In this document: positions 32,472-45,150 of the stretch, piece after piece
How positions within the stretch are numbered: the first letter of the stretch is position 1
How the letters are laid out: each line of letters opens with the position of its first letter
DNA from: Zarea fungicola
Taxonomy: Eukaryota > Ascomycota > Sordariomycetes > Hypocreales > Cordycipitaceae
Assembly (NCBI GenBank): GCA_900169235.1
Contig: FWCC01000009.1
Location: 1-64,000 of the forward strand
Direction of reading: 5' to 3'
Length of the DNA: 64,000 nucleotides
The notes under the pieces: model-generated
What the model was told of the DNA's origin: nothing
Database searches by the model: none
The model's input: only the letters and a program-made list of their open reading frames with translations
Made by a program: the position numbers and the translations under genes

Positions 32472-33259
32472 GGCGATGACGGCACATCGGAGTACTAAAT
32501 CAGGGACGAAATAACTTGAAGGGGCAACATTCGTGCTTGGCTTCATCACCCCACCATTGCGATCCCCCAGAAGCTCCCTGCCTCTTCTGAGGAAGTCTTG
32601 GCACGACACAGCCTCGGAAGAGTATATTATTCGTAGCTGCCGAAGTCAGCTCGGGCTGCAGATATTGGCGGGGCTGAATGTGACAGGGCGGTTATAATAT
32701 GGAGAACTGGGCAGCAACCTGCGAATGAGAGGATGGTACAAATCGGTTCGGTCCGTGTAGCCGGGAACGGGTCTAATAATTGGCTGTTTTGTCCGGCAGC
32801 TGTATGCCTTTATTACACGTTGGTTTCCGGATCTTGCTCACCCAGCATGGCTAATTCAGGGGATGGCGGAGTGTTACCTCTCATGCCATATTTCTTTGGA
32901 AGATCTGAATTAAATGAAAATAGATGGTGGTAGTAACATGCGGCTGGGTTGTCCAGCATGTTGAGGATCTGGCAGACGAGACGCCCTCATTCACGCCAAT
33001 GGTTCGAGCGGATGCCCGTACTGAGCCAACTGAACTGCTTGCGCAAAAGAATTCGGTGCTATCTGTTTCGTTTTTTATATCAACAATTCATCAAGTGAAC
33101 CAAGTTCTTTGCTTGGATAAGTCATTGACTCAGCTACGTTTGGTCACCATTGCGCGTTCAAAGCAGGGCCACATACACACGACTTGGCGAACCACTATTT
33201 CCATGAAATTATTTATTTATTATATCTGTCAAGATCCAATAGTATCTCCTTGCTCGCAC
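32472..33259. other. intergenic, promoter of the mannosyltransferase gene
   Basis: No coding frame is supported. It should hold the upstream region of the minus-strand mannosyltransferase and the 3' region of the GST gene. Confidence 0.5.
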
Positions 33260-34164
33260 TTATTTCTTGCTCTCTCTCTCCTTGAGGTAGGTAGCGACGC
33301 GGGGACGGGCCTCAAGCGCAGCCTTCAACTTCTTCAGCTCCTCAGGAAGCTCCGCCTGTACACAAAATGTCAGCAATCAACTACATGAATCCATAAAACA
33401 ATAAATGACATACAGGAAGAGTACCAATCTTGGCATCGTTGTCAATGGACTGGAAGACGGCGAAATCGGCATAGGTGACCTTGTCGCCCAGCAGAAAAGG
33501 GCCGGTGCTCTTGGCGTAGTATTGAGCGACGACTTTGTGAAACTCGGGGACCGTCTTGTTCTTGTACTCTTCCGTCTTTGCGCTGAGCTGGGCTACCCAT
33601 GCGGACTGATGATGATGTCAGTATACCCTTTCTAACAGAGTCTTCTTTCTCAAGCCCAAAAAAAAGGTGGTGAAATTCTTACCCTCCAGTCAATGTAAAG
33701 GTCAGCGACAGCATCGACAATAAACTTTTCCTCGTTGGTCTCGCCGTCGTAGCTGCCGAGATCGCGTGACAGGAAGCGGAGAATAGGAATGTGCTATACA
33801 CGGCAGTTAGCACACGCTGCTCGGTATATTGTAAAGTGTCTTCCCAGTTCGTAGCCATTACACACCTGGTTCAGAATGAGGCCCTTGTACTCGAGAGCGG
33901 GGACCTTGCCAGTCTTGGTGAGGCCCTGCTCCTTGAGCTTCTGGCTGGTAGCGGGCCAGGTATCGTCGTAGGCGTTGCGGATGTCCTTGAATTCGATGCC
34001 GGCGTCTTTGAGAAACAGGCTAGATTTTATTTCGTTAGCCAATGGATTTTTTGGCTGTCAAGTCGAGATGTGGGAGTTGTAGAACGTAGAACATACCGAA
34101 CAACCTCGCCGCGGCCAAGGGTGCCAAGCTCGAGGTAGTGCAGAGTGGGAATGGAAGCGGCCAT
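33260..34164 (-). CDS. glutathione S-transferase (sigma-like)
   Basis: Five exons (34164-34097, 34019-33866, 33793-33683, 33605-33414, 33355-33260) encode 206 residues, with every join in frame. The N-terminal thioredoxin-like half (residues 1-80) has the strand PTLHYLELGTLGRGEVVRLF and the cis-proline segment GKVPALEYKG. The all-helical C-terminal half contains GPFLLGDKVTYADFAVF, the usual GST domain-2 N-capping region. There is no signal peptide, so it is cytosolic. It would conjugate glutathione to electrophiles or reduce peroxides. Length and the YLEL start resemble sigma/S-crystallin-type enzymes, where the N-terminal Tyr activates glutathione. The catalytic residue assignment is inference. 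Confidence 0.87.
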
Positions 34165-35870
34165 TATTTCGAGTTTTTATTGAAAAGTAGTAGTGGTTGG
34201 TTGAGATGAGTATTTGTTTGACTGGAGAATTGGTTGGTTGAATTGGTTGAATTGATTGAACTGATTGAGAATAACATTCCTAGAATCGAGCGACTGCCTT
34301 TATAATAACTGTCCCAACCCCGCCTCTCGACACCATCGTACAACTAGCATATGCCAAAACAAGGTGGTAGACAAAGCAAAGCTTACTGGAAACTCTCCAC
34401 TATTAACCCCGAATCGTTAGCGGATTCAGCTGTTGGGGTCGGAATGTAGGATGGGACAGTGAATTGGAGCTGTAGTCCGGGTATCGGCATTTCTAAGCCA
34501 ATGTAGCTGCTGATGACGACGGTTACTGATACAATTTATCCTTGCCATGTTGAATTTGGAATTAAATTAGACCCTTGAGATTGTTTTTAAAATTGGGGAT
34601 CTTGAGGGTTTGGCTTCGTCTCGATTTGGAATAATGCGCATTCATCTCGGGACTAATTGTGGGTAGGATTCTAAGACTCATGGGTCAACGGACTAGGCCG
34701 CCCGGCAGCCGGTCAGGGACATGGCTGCTGAGGTGAATCTGATTACTGATGATGACTGTTTAGTTGACGATCCGGAGCGATGATGCTAGAGTGTTTCCGA
34801 GAGGCTTGTCGAGTTACGGAGCCGGAATATCGAAAACGATTAAGCTGTACTGAGTATAGTTTATTCGGCAGCGCTACTTTTCACGTCATGAGCTGCGCTA
34901 CTCTACTAACGCCGAACTGATTGCGAGACAAGCTGGGTGAGGCTAAAGAGGTCAACACGACAGGTCTGTCTGCAGCTAGTATGACGTTGAAGCAGAAAGA
35001 AACATAATTTGTCATTGATTAAGAATTGAATCGTTACAAAGAATTAATGACGAAGCACTTCCTCTCAGAGGGTGGAATGTCATGTGTTGTAATGGCTTCA
35101 GTCACGCGAGTCCACACGGTATCAGTGTCGGAAGTACATGGGCATACGTGAAGGGCATCTTTAATCTTTATATATTGAATATCAACTGATCAATTTCTTT
35201 CCGTATTTTTACATTAGTCAAATTCAGACATACATTTATTCTTAATATTGTGCGAGCTGCATCATTGCCGGCTCAGTATCAATAAGCTGCGCCGCCTACC
35301 CTATACCTATACTCAGTTGACAGCGTGCATGATGAAGCCAACCCAGCACAAGCCTACAGGCCACAGCTACCTGGCGTGGCTAATGACTGAGCTAAACTAT
35401 TACAATGTTTTTCTGGCCGACGTGTTGGATCATGGAACTGAGGAATCGCTGTGGTTTATGCAGCAGTCTGAAGTTAATACGACTGGAACTCCACTTGCAC
35501 AACTTGCGCAACCTGAGGCTGCAAATGCACAACTTTAGGCTACTTTTTAGTGCACAGCGCCCTGTAACTCGACACAAGGACCCCGCCAAACAAGCCCCGA
35601 AACTTGCATCACTAAGCCGTTACAGGCTGGTTCCATGCAGCGTTACAGCGCTTGTTACAGTGACGTTTTAGTGGCGGCCGCCTGTCCCCCACCATGAGGA
35701 GAGTCGACCCCACTTTCTTTTCTTCAGTCCAATAGCCGCACATGATGCGACACTCGGAACACCAACGTCATTGCCTTTCAACTTTCCATTGCCATCCCAA
35801 GACACAAGCACCCTCCTCCACTCGGTCGATAAACAGCATCCATCCTACGTTTCATATCACACATCCCAAA
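34165..35870. other. intergenic divergent region, 1.7 kb
   Basis: The stretch separates the minus-strand GST gene from the plus-strand CHMP1 gene and should contain both promoters. TTGGTTG/ATTGATTG near-repeats lie just upstream of the GST start (34,196-34,270). A plus-strand frame at 35248-35538 has no recognisable motif. Confidence 0.5.
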
Positions 35871-36568
35871 ATGTCCAGCCGCCAACAAGCCCGCGACATG
35901 CAGGTCGAGTTCCAGGCCCGCTTCCAGGCCAAGCAGGCCCGGCGCGAGGCCACAAAGGCCGCCAAGCAGGACCCCGTCCTCAAGAAGCAGATCCAGGACC
36001 TGCTCAAAAAGGGCGAGACGCAAAAGGCCTACCAAAAGGCCAAGATGCTGCTCTCCAAGCAGGCCCTCGCCCAGCAGATGGACCAGATGGCCGACATGGC
36101 CGAGCTGTCGGCCGCCCAGATCCAGGCCAACAATGCCATGAACCGCATGACGCACATGATGGCCTCGTCGTCGCGGGTCATGAATGTAGCCCAAAAGAAT
36201 ACGAATCCAGAAAAGGTACCTTTTAACCCTCTACCTTTTTTTTATCATTTCTTTTAAATGCTGATGCTGATGGTAATGAAAAAAAGACCCTCACTACCCT
36301 CGAACAATTCAAACAGCAAAACGAAGAATATGCAATGTCCAACGGCATCTACCAGGACGCCATCACCCAGTCCACCTCCACCCAGGTCGGCGAGGACGCC
36401 GTGCATGAACTCCTCGGCAAGCTCGCCGACGACGCCGGCATCGAGCTCTCCCAGGAACTCAACAAGGCTACTCCTGCCACCGCCGAGCCTGCTGCCCCCA
36501 ACGCCGTCGATCCCACCGCCGAGGAGGAGGATGCGCTCCAGCAGAGACTGCGCGCGCTGCGGGCATAA
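35871..36568 (+). CDS. DID2: ESCRT-III subunit CHMP1/Did2 (Vps46)
   Basis: Two exons (35871-36215 and 36287-36568) encode 208 residues. The N-terminal two thirds is a basic, Gln/Lys/Arg-rich amphipathic helical bundle (for example ARREATKAAKQDPVLKKQIQ). An acidic C-terminal region ends in EEDALQQRLRALRA, a MIM1-type helix that recruits the Vps4 AAA ATPase. The helix AMNRMTHMMASSSRVMNV matches the CHMP1 core. The protein would regulate ESCRT-III disassembly at endosomes during multivesicular body sorting. The 71-nt intron keeps its pyrimidine tract near the donor side and ends in an A-run before the AG. It converges on the SKI2 gene with 352 bp between stops. Confidence 0.9.
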
Positions 36569-36920
36569 AAGAAACATGTTTATATTTCAAGAATTGCTGT
36601 GGATTTTATACGACATGGACTTGGTGTGGGTAGAAAGGGAAACCATGTTGGACTGGTGAACAAGAGTGTTGGCTTTCAGAGGCGTATTCCTTATTTTTAT
36701 TCATCGTTATTCATTGTACTTGGCGTTGTTGGCTAGGATTTACTCGTTTCTCTCGTTGTAACGCATTGCAATTATATATAATGACATTTAAAAAGAATGA
36801 CTTTTATTATATTCTTCCTCAAACAAGTCATAAACATGCCACACATGTACGTTTATTTAGACATGGCATCTTTTCAATTCCTCAAGTATGCATTTTCCAC
36901 AGCAATTGTTCCCATATCCC

Positions 36921-39900
36921 CTACATGTACAGACTCGCCACCGCCGTAATATCCCTCTTAATCATCTCCTGCGCCTGCTGCATCTTCTGATACAGATCCG
37001 GATCGCCAATCAGCCGCGCCGCATTCTTCACCTCCCGGCACGTCTCGTCCAGCCTCGTCATGGTCCTCACAATCGTGCCCTCGAGCACGTCCGTCAACCC
37101 CGTAATGTTCTTGAAGCTCATTCCCCTCGCCCACTCGTACACCACCTCCATCAGCCCGAACCGCGGCCGTGACACGAAATCATTCGAGTCCTCCGATGAC
37201 AATATCACCTGGAGCCGCGTCTGCACGTCATTGACCTTTTCCGAAATCGCCACGATGCGCTCCCGCCCTCGCTCCAGGTTGCCCGTCAGCACCGGCTCCA
37301 CCAGCGTCTTCTCCTGGAACACAAAGCACGACAGCAGCGCCGCAATCTCGGCCGGGTCAAAGTCGGCCAGCACATTGTCCAGGATGAGCTCCGTCAGCAC
37401 CAGCTCGTCGCCCGAGTGCACCTCGCACGCCACCTTGCCCTTGAGCTGGATCCGCGTCGCGTCGTCAATGAAGCCCAGCTCCTCTAAGACCTGCACGCGC
37501 TGCTCATAGTCGGGCAGCAGCTGGAGGTTCTGGTCCGAGAGTGACGACTTGAGCTGCTGAATGTGCTCCTTGATGAGCCATTCATCATGGCACATGGCAA
37601 ACTAGTAAATTATGATTGTTAGATTGTTCATCATCCCTGAGAGTCGTTTTCGTCTTCCCTGGGAAGCGGATTGGTTAAACTTACGTGTTTGAGAAAATTG
37701 GGACACGTCATGGCATCAGATGTAGTCATCTTCTTCGCCAGCTGCACTCGCTTGTCCATAATCTCCTGCAGCTGCAGGCTCTTAATCTTGCCCATGTCCA
37801 CCTCATCCCATCGGTCGTCCCACGACGCGCAAATCTCCTGCAGCTTGTCAATCGCCAGCAGCATAACCTCGCCCCGCTTCATAATGTCCGGCACCGTGCC
37901 CTTGAGAACCCATCGGGTAAGGCACTCCACATCGCTGAGCGGCACATGCAGCGTCTTAGTCTGCATGCGCTTGCGGCCTTGTGGTAGCTTGTGCAGATAC
38001 CGGCGGTAGGCCGGCAGGAACGGCAGGAGATCCGTGCCGTCGCGGCGATCACGTAGCGGCTTGAGAGCACACACGTGCAGAGTAGGGTCCTCTATTGTGC
38101 TTCGGGGGCTGACCCCTTCCGTCAGGAGGATACCAACCGTGCGGATACCTTCCCAGTTAAAGACAATGAGGCGCTGCTGCTGAAACATTCTGCGGCCAAT
38201 CGTAATCTTCAGCAGGCCCTTGTACAGCTCCGTGGTGAGCTGCTTGTAGTCCTGTGCCGCCTGGTGGCACTCATCCACCACGGTGTCGCAAATCTTGCAG
38301 GCTTCTCGCTTCACCTTGGCAAGATCGGCCTGGGCCAGCTTGACATCCTTTTCGTGCTCGGGGAGCAGTTGCTGCGTCGCATGCTCTGAGAAACTCCGCT
38401 TGATCATTTCTTCAATCTTCAGCGCCTCCACCCGCAGCAAGTTGAGAATCATGTTGTACGTCAGACGGAACTGCGATCGAAGCTTCGATGGCTCACCCAA
38501 CAGCATGTTGCGAAGATCTGTGACGGGCGGTACGTCGTCGCCTCCCGGTGGAACGATAATCACTGATCCAACCTTGTCCAGGCCGCGACGACCGGCACGG
38601 CCAGCCATCTGGGTGTACTCGCCAGGTAAGAGATTACGGAACGAGTGGCCGTCGTGCTTGCGATAGCCTGAGAAGACGACTGTTCTTGTCGGCAAGTTGA
38701 GACCCATGGCAAACGTCTCAGTGGCAAAGAGGACCTTGACCAAAGTCTCGGCAAACAACATTTCGACGAGCTCCTTGACAATGGGCAGCAGTCCGCCGTG
38801 ATGCACCGCAATGCCCCTGCCAAGAAGCTCCCGCAGACGGATAATCTGGGGCAGTACGCGATCTTCGGGCTTTAATCGAGCAATCGACTTTTCGATAATC
38901 ATGTGAATGTGGCTCTTTTCCGACGCTGTGCAAAAATCCTGGTTGCTCAGCGCGTCGGCATTCTCCTCGCACCGCTTCTTGGAAAAGACGAATATGCATG
39001 CTGGTAGCAGCGTGTTGCGCTTGAGATACTGAACAAGATGGACCCAGAGGTTCTTGTCTTGCGCGGCAGAGGCAAAGCCCGATCTGCCAGCACGTCCCAT
39101 GTGGCCCGGAGCATGGCTTGCTCGGGGAGGGCCGCCACCACCGCGACCACCTCCTCCTCCTCTCTGGTTTCCACCTCTCTGCCCTCCCGCACCACCGCGT
39201 TGGGGTGCGCCGCCACGGCCTCCACGCTGCGGCTGCCCTCCACGCTGACCGCCACGAGGGTTGCCTCCGCGCGTGGCCACAGTCGTCTCGGCCGGTTTCG
39301 TCTTGTCCTTTCCTTGCAGCGCCGTGTGCGCATCCTTCCAGCCCTTTTCAAGAAACTTCTTGTCTGCATCCACAATCTTGTAAATATCCTTGCCAGCCCA
39401 GAGATAATGCTCTAGGGGGACCGGTCTCTTGGGTGTGGAAATGACATAAATGTCCCTTTGCTTGGTGCGTCCCACCCACGATGCAAACTCGTGCGTGTTG
39501 GGGACAGTGGCGGAGAGGAGAATGAGGGAAATGTGCTCTGGCAGCATGATGATGACTTCTTCCCACACAACACCGCGCTCGTAGTCGTTGACGTAGTGCA
39601 CCTCGTCGAAAATGACAAACTCGACGTCGCGAATCAGATCGGCGCCCCGGTACAGCATGCTGCGCAGAATCTCCGTCGTCATGATGAGACAGCTAGCCTC
39701 GGGGTTGATTTGCACGTCGCCAGTGAGGATGCCCACCTCGTCAAAGGTCTGTCGGAAATCACGAAACTTTTGGTTGCTCAGCGCCTTGATGGGTGATGTG
39801 TAGATGGCCTTTGTCATGTGCTTGGCGGCCAGGGCAATGGCGTACTCTGCCACCACAGTCTTGCCCGCCGAGGTGTGCGCCGCGACAAAGACGGAGTCAC

Positions 39901-40852
39901 CGTTTTCGAGATGGTAGACGGCTTCTTTCTGAAAGGTATCCAGCTCAAAGGGCCATTCTCTGGCCATGTCTGGGACCAGCTCTCTAAAGTTTGTCATTTC
40001 ATTCCGTATATCCACCATGTGTGCCCATTGCTTGCCCGCCTTCTTAGCGCGGGAAGTAGCCAGGGCTGCATGGGGCTCCAGCGACGGGAATTCCACGGGG
40101 AGAATATCGTCAATATCGTCGTCGTCTCCATCTTCGTCCTGGTTCTGGTGGTCCTCCTCTGCTGGGCCGTCCTCATCCTCGTCTCTGCCGCCGTCGGCGC
40201 CTGGGACTCGCTCGGGGGCTTCCTCCAGCACCTGCTGCACGGCATCCTCGGTGTCCTTGTCCTGCTGGGTCTTTTTCTTTCCAAAGTCAATGCCCCTTTC
40301 CAATCCAGGCGCCACCTGAAGCAGCCCGCCCTCTGTGAACTGGATGACCCTGTCGAGCTTGTTGCCGCCGCCGGGTTCGGCATCACCGCCTCGATCAGCG
40401 AGGAGAGCCTGGTCTTCCAATGCCGCAGTGGCCTCGATACCCTCCAGCCCGCCGGGAGCAAAGGGAAAGAAGCCAGCGGCACCACGCACAAAGTCTGCGC
40501 GGTTGCCGGGCTTGCGGAGCAGACTGGTTGAGTTTTTGGCATTGGCGCTCTGGCGGGGCACGGTTACGTTCTTGTAGCCAGTGACGCGGCCCTCGAGGCC
40601 ATGGCGCTGAAAGCGGGTGACGGTTCTCGTCTGGGACGGTGCGATGCGAAACAGGGACGAATAGTCGGCCTCGTAGTCCCAGCGCTGCTGCAGGCGGTTG
40701 AGCCAGTCCTCTGAGAATTCTGGTGAGGGAGAGAGGTAGAGCTCCTCCAGCTGTTGTTTGACATGGTCCGGGTCCTGGTTTCCCAACTGCACATGCTTGA
40801 TGGCTGCGTCGTCTTGTTCCTGCGCCAGCAAGAGCTCGTCAATACTGGTCAT
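36921..40852 (-). CDS. SKI2: Ski2-type superkiller RNA helicase
   Basis: Two exons (40852-37685 and 37601-36921) give 1282 residues, close to yeast Ski2 (1287). Motifs seen: helicase motif I AHTSAGKT at ~327, the DEVH box FDEVHYVND at ~415, SATVPNT, FATETFAMGLNLP, and motif VI QMAGRAGRRGLDKVG at ~750. A C-terminal helical DSHCT domain starts around HDEWLIKEHIQQL and runs to the stop. An arch insertion at about residues 520-597 carries a dense run of RGG repeats, which probably binds RNA. Ski2 is the 3'-to-5' helicase of the Ski complex, feeding mRNA into the cytoplasmic exosome. The 83-nt intron joins PNFLKH to FAMCHDEW. An in-frame ATG at 40957 would add 35 residues; MTSIDELLL is preferred because it starts the acidic N-terminus. 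Confidence 0.93.
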
Positions 40853-41388
40853 TTTGCCAGATTGAGAAGCTATGTTTGATGACGGTTGAGTGTGACTTTG
40901 AAGCTTGAGGTGAGGTCTGCGTGGTCTGTGTTTGCCCCACCACATGGGCAGCGTCACAGCGGGGGAGCTGGAGTAACATATTTAAAGCTAGAGCTTCCCG
41001 TCAGCGACACATTCAATTGAAAACTTATAAAATATTAACAAATATTAATAAAGACAATCACTACTTGACTGATACAGTCACATCACTAGTATGGCTCTTC
41101 GATTTCATTCTTGTACAAATGGACTACCTCACAGTAAAGGGCCAAGGACGCGCAATGCAAGGCAGACAAATGAATCATTAAAGACACTAGGGTCGGGATA
41201 TACAGACAATGAGGAATACAAGTACAGGTCCCAGCCGTTTTGTCCATCTATCGAGTAAAGTGGTGCCAAGTTGACAACACGTATAAAAATCCTTCTCCTG
41301 CCGGGCACGGCCATCACCACTAGCTTCCATCCAATATTTTAGGCAGATGTTCAAGTCAACCACTTTTCAACGCAAAAAAAAAGTTGCT
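40853..41388. other. intergenic between SKI2 and PDB1
   Basis: This carries the SKI2 promoter and the 3' region of the minus-strand PDB1 gene. No additional coding sequence is supported. Confidence 0.55.
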
Positions 41389-42652
41389 TTACAGCTTGAG
41401 CATCTTGGCGGCCCAGTCCTCAATCAGCTTCTCGGTAGGGAAGCTCATCTCCTCGAGCTTCTGGGCATAGGGAGTGGGGACCTCAGCACCAGTGACACGC
41501 TGGGCAGGGCCGTGGAGGTAGTCAAAGGCGTACTCCATGGTCAGGGCGAGAATCTCGGAGCCGACACCAAAGGCGGGGAAGCCAGACTCGACAGACAAGA
41601 GGCGGCCCGTCTTCTTGACCGAGTTGACAATGGACTCGACGTCGAGGGGCTTGATGGAGCGCAGGTTAATGACCTCGGCCTCGACGCCGTAGTTCTTCTT
41701 GAGGTTCTCGGCGGCAACCAGGGACTGGCCGACGCAGCGGGAGAGGGTGACAATGGTCAGGTCGGAGCCGGAGCGCTCAATCTTGGCCTTGCCAAAGGGA
41801 ATGACAAAGTCGTCCTTTTGGGCGGCCTCGGACATGGGGAAGGACTGGCCGTAGAGGAGCTCGTTCTCGAGGACGACGACGGGGTTGGGGTCGCGAATGG
41901 CAGCCTTCATCAGGCCCTTGGCGTCCTCGGCGCTCCAGGGGCTGACGACCTTGAGGCCGGGAATGGAGCCGTACCAGGCCGAGTAGTCCTGGGAGTGCTG
42001 GGCAGCGACACCGGAGGCGAAGCCGTTGGGGCCACGGAAGGTGATGTTGCAGGGCTGGATACCGCCCGACATGTAGAGGGTCTTGGCGGCCGAGTTGACA
42101 ATCTGGTCGATGGCTTGCATGGCAAAGTTGAAGGTCATGAACTCGCACTGGAGAGTGAAAGGTTAGCTTGAGCGCTTGTAAAGCCGATTGGACCACCATG
42201 CAACATGCAACATCAACATGCAACATGAACATACAACATCAGCATGCACTTACAATTGGGTGAAGACCACTGAGAGCAGCGCCAATGGCGAGACCGGCAA
42301 AGCCACTCTCTGTGATGGGGGTGTCAATAACACGCTTGTCGCCGAAGCGATCGAGGAGACCCTTGGTGACCTTGTAGGCACCGTTGTACTGGGCAACCTC
42401 CTCACCGAGGATGAAAGTCTTGGGGTTCTGCTCGAGCTCCTCGGCCAGAGCCTCGTTGAGGGCCTCACGGACGGTGTACTCCTTGACGCCGTTGCCGTCA
42501 GCATAGGATCGGGCGTGGTTTGCGCCAAAGTAGACGGGGCGGTTGACGGCGCGGGTGTACTGTGCGAGGGCGGAGGAGGCAGAGCCCTTGATGACGGGGG
42601 CTCTGGCGGCCGCCGTGGCCAGACGGGCAGCAGGTCGGAGGAGGCGGGACAT
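41389..42652 (-). CDS. PDB1: pyruvate dehydrogenase E1 component beta subunit, mitochondrial
   Basis: Two exons (42652-42254 and 42147-41389) encode 385 residues. The first ~45 residues are Arg/Ala-rich and acid-poor, a mitochondrial import presequence. The transketolase-pyrimidine-like half follows with [51 protein letters not shown] and [11 protein letters not shown]. The C-terminal transketolase half has [19 protein letters not shown] and [12 protein letters not shown]. With the alpha subunit it binds thiamine diphosphate and decarboxylates pyruvate within the pyruvate dehydrogenase complex of the matrix. The 106-nt intron holds a CAACATG repeat. Length matches fungal homologues. Confidence 0.95.
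42196..42246. repeat. CAACATG-type short repeat inside the PDB1 intron
   Basis: About six imperfect copies of a 6-7-bp unit (CAACATG, CAACATC, GAACATA, CAACATC) fill half of the intron. Confidence 0.75.
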
Positions 42653-43817
42653 GTTTGCTGTGATGCTCTGCTGTGTTGCTGACGCTGAGGCTTCGATTCG
42701 GGGGGGATTGCCAATGAATTCGCTTCAGAATCGTAAGAAACAAAGAGAATAAATGGCAGAAACAAGCTTCAGCTAACCACCAGCTCGAATAATGGTCGCA
42801 AGAGATGGCAATTGACGGGCCGCTGGGGAGAGGAGAACGGAGTGTGGTTGTCTGGGAGGAGGATGGTGTTGAAGGAGGTTGCGAGGGAATTTACGGAGCA
42901 CGGCGAACGCAGCTTGACCAGGGCCAATGCAGCTTTTTTTTTTCTCTCTCACACTTTGGGAAAGCCCCCAATCAGGACCCAGCAAGCCAGGCTCAAGCCG
43001 CTACCGCAGACGCTAGGCCAGACGCTACAGGGCCTGAAGGCTGCAGGCTGTAGGCTGTAGCTGCAGAGTGGTGCCCTGTAGCCCCGTTGAGAAGCTTGCT
43101 GAGACCCGCTATAAAGTCATCTTCTAGTGGCCTTTGGTGCAGCCTGGTGCAGCTGGTGCAGGACTGCTGCTGTAGCTGCTGTAATTGTTGGGACGAATCC
43201 CGCCTGACTAAGCCTGCTATTGGTCGGCTTAAATCACGTGGGCACCCGCCTAACCATTTTCGCCATACTGCTACCCGGCATTCGCGATGAAATCAAGATG
43301 TTGGGTTAGGGGAGTGGCTGCATGGTGAAACAAACACGCAATATCAAAAATAAGTGCAAAATAATGGTAAAGCATAATTGCGTATTTACAGTCAAATAAG
43401 CTTATGCATTACAACTTTTCCCTGAAGTGGTTCATGTTGAGGCTCCATTTCATCATCTCCTGTTCCCTGCATTACCCGTGGCGGGATTCTGCTTATCTTT
43501 GTCCTCATCCACCCGTTATCTAATACGCCACTGTCAGTATCAGTCTCACGTACACCACGACCCTTACACTGGAATAATAAAATAATAAAATAATAATCAG
43601 CACTCATCTCACTCTACATTGTCATTTAATGCAAACCAGTAAACAAGCAAATAAACAAGCAAATCTTATTACATAAGTCTATATGTACATGACAGTATGA
43701 AATGTTTTGTTTCCGTCCCAGTCAACCCGTCTCTCATCATTCTTCTTGGTATTAGTATATTTTGTCCCAATTCTATTGTCCCATGCTCGAAATCTCTAGT
43801 CCAGAGCCTACTCGCCC
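42653..43817. other. intergenic between PDB1 promoter and ERG6 3' end
   Basis: It includes the PDB1 upstream region, GCTG/CTGCAG-rich repeats at 43,000-43,200 (for example repeated CTGCTG and GGTGCAG strings) and AATAATAA repeats at 43,570-43,595. No gene is supported. Short frames here have no motif. Confidence 0.5.
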
Positions 43818-45150
43818 CTACTCGGGTTTGCGGGCCACCATCAGGTACATGGGCGTAAACAGGTGATCCCGGCCGCCAGCAACCAGGCAGTCCGCCGCCA
43901 CCGCCAAGCTGTCGGCAGTCTTCTTGGTACCGGCAGGAGCCAAGCCAACCATTTCCAGCGCACCGGCGAGGCTGTGAGCGAGAAAACGACCCCACTTTGT
44001 CATGCGCACAATGGTAAAGATATCACCAGCGTGCTGGATGTACCGCAGCTCGCCAGACAGAGGCCAGTACCAGGGGTAAGGGTCCGGGCGGTCAGCCAAG
44101 TCCTCGTGGTGAAGCATCTCGAACCCAGAGTCCTTGATGGCCTTGAGACCCTCCTCAACCTTGCACATGTTGGAAATGCCGTCGCCCAGCTCGATTCCCA
44201 GGCGGATCTCGCGATGGCGAAGGTTATCGTTGTCGTACTCATCAGTCATGAGCCACTCATACACACCAAAGACACCGCCCGGCTTGAGCACGCGGAAGAT
44301 TTCGCTATAGATGCCCTTGAGCGTAGGCGCATGGCATGTGGCCTCGATGGCGTAAACAGCATCGAAGCTGTTGTCAGGGAAAGACATTTGCTAAGAAAAA
44401 AAAATCAGTCATCATGTTTTTAGCAAGGCACTGGGCCGTCTACTCACCATAAAGTCGCCCTTGACAAATGTGAGCTGGTTGGACAGACCCTCCTTGGCCG
44501 CGTAGTGTGTAGCACGGTCAATCTGATAGTCATTGTTGTTCAGGCCAGTAACGTGGCAGCCGGTAAACTTGGCAATCTCGCGCGCAGGGCCGCCAACACC
44601 GCAGCCGACATCGAGCACTCGCATGCCCTCCTTGATGCCAATGCTGTGGGCCAGGTAGTGCTCGTGACGGGCAATGGCCTGGTAAAAGGGCTCGCCGGTA
44701 GAGTAGCGGCAGAAATGGAAGGACTGGCCCCAGCCATACTCGTACAGATCGGTCGCAAGGTTGTAGTAGCTATTGCCGTCGTTAGCCTTTTTACAGACAT
44801 GTACCACCAACTGTGGCTGGCGCCTGTGTAGATTAAACTCACTGTCTAGTCAGAGTGGCATACTCGGCGGTACGGGCCTAAAATCGACAGAATTAGTACA
44901 GATTTATTAATCGCAACGAATTGACGTCTCAACGTACAGCACGCTCCTCGGCAGTCTCATTCTCAGCAGGCTTGTTGTCCCAGTGCTTAAAGTACTCATC
45001 GACGGCAGCCTTTTTGGCGTCACTGCCCTTGCTGAACATGGCAGCAATACCGCCCTTGGCCTGGGCAGACTTGCCGTGCAGGGCCTTGTTGAAGGCGGCA
45101 TCACGGGCGTGATCCTCGGCCTCGAGCTTCTGGGTGGCGGAGGGAGCCAT
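43818..45150 (-). CDS. ERG6: sterol 24-C-methyltransferase
   Basis: Four exons (45150-44938, 44877-44843, 44769-44448, 44390-43818) encode 380 residues. The 35-nt exon 2 is needed for frame. The class I methyltransferase core includes the [14 protein letters not shown] segment, the SAM-binding loop [15 protein letters not shown] at about residues 129-143, [12 protein letters not shown], and [12 protein letters not shown] with YEWLMTDEY. The C-terminal half carries the sterol methyltransferase domain ([14 protein letters not shown]). The enzyme methylates C24 of zymosterol in ergosterol synthesis, at the ER and lipid droplets. Azole and polyene responses in fungi depend on this pathway. The 73-nt third-exon-side intron and the others have normal GT-AG ends. 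Confidence 0.95.

Noticed and set aside
35742..36257. Longer frame starting upstream of the CHMP1 start
   Set aside because: The added N-terminus is Ser/His/Pro-rich leader sequence; ESCRT-III proteins start near MSSRQQ, and the frame runs into the intron.
39818..40531. 237-codon plus-strand frame opposite SKI2
   Set aside because: It is the antisense shadow of the helicase coding sequence, with no domain of its own.
41347..42171. 274-codon plus-strand frame opposite PDB1
   Set aside because: It is the antisense shadow of a strongly conserved gene; its Gly/Val/Leu-rich composition is typical of such shadows.
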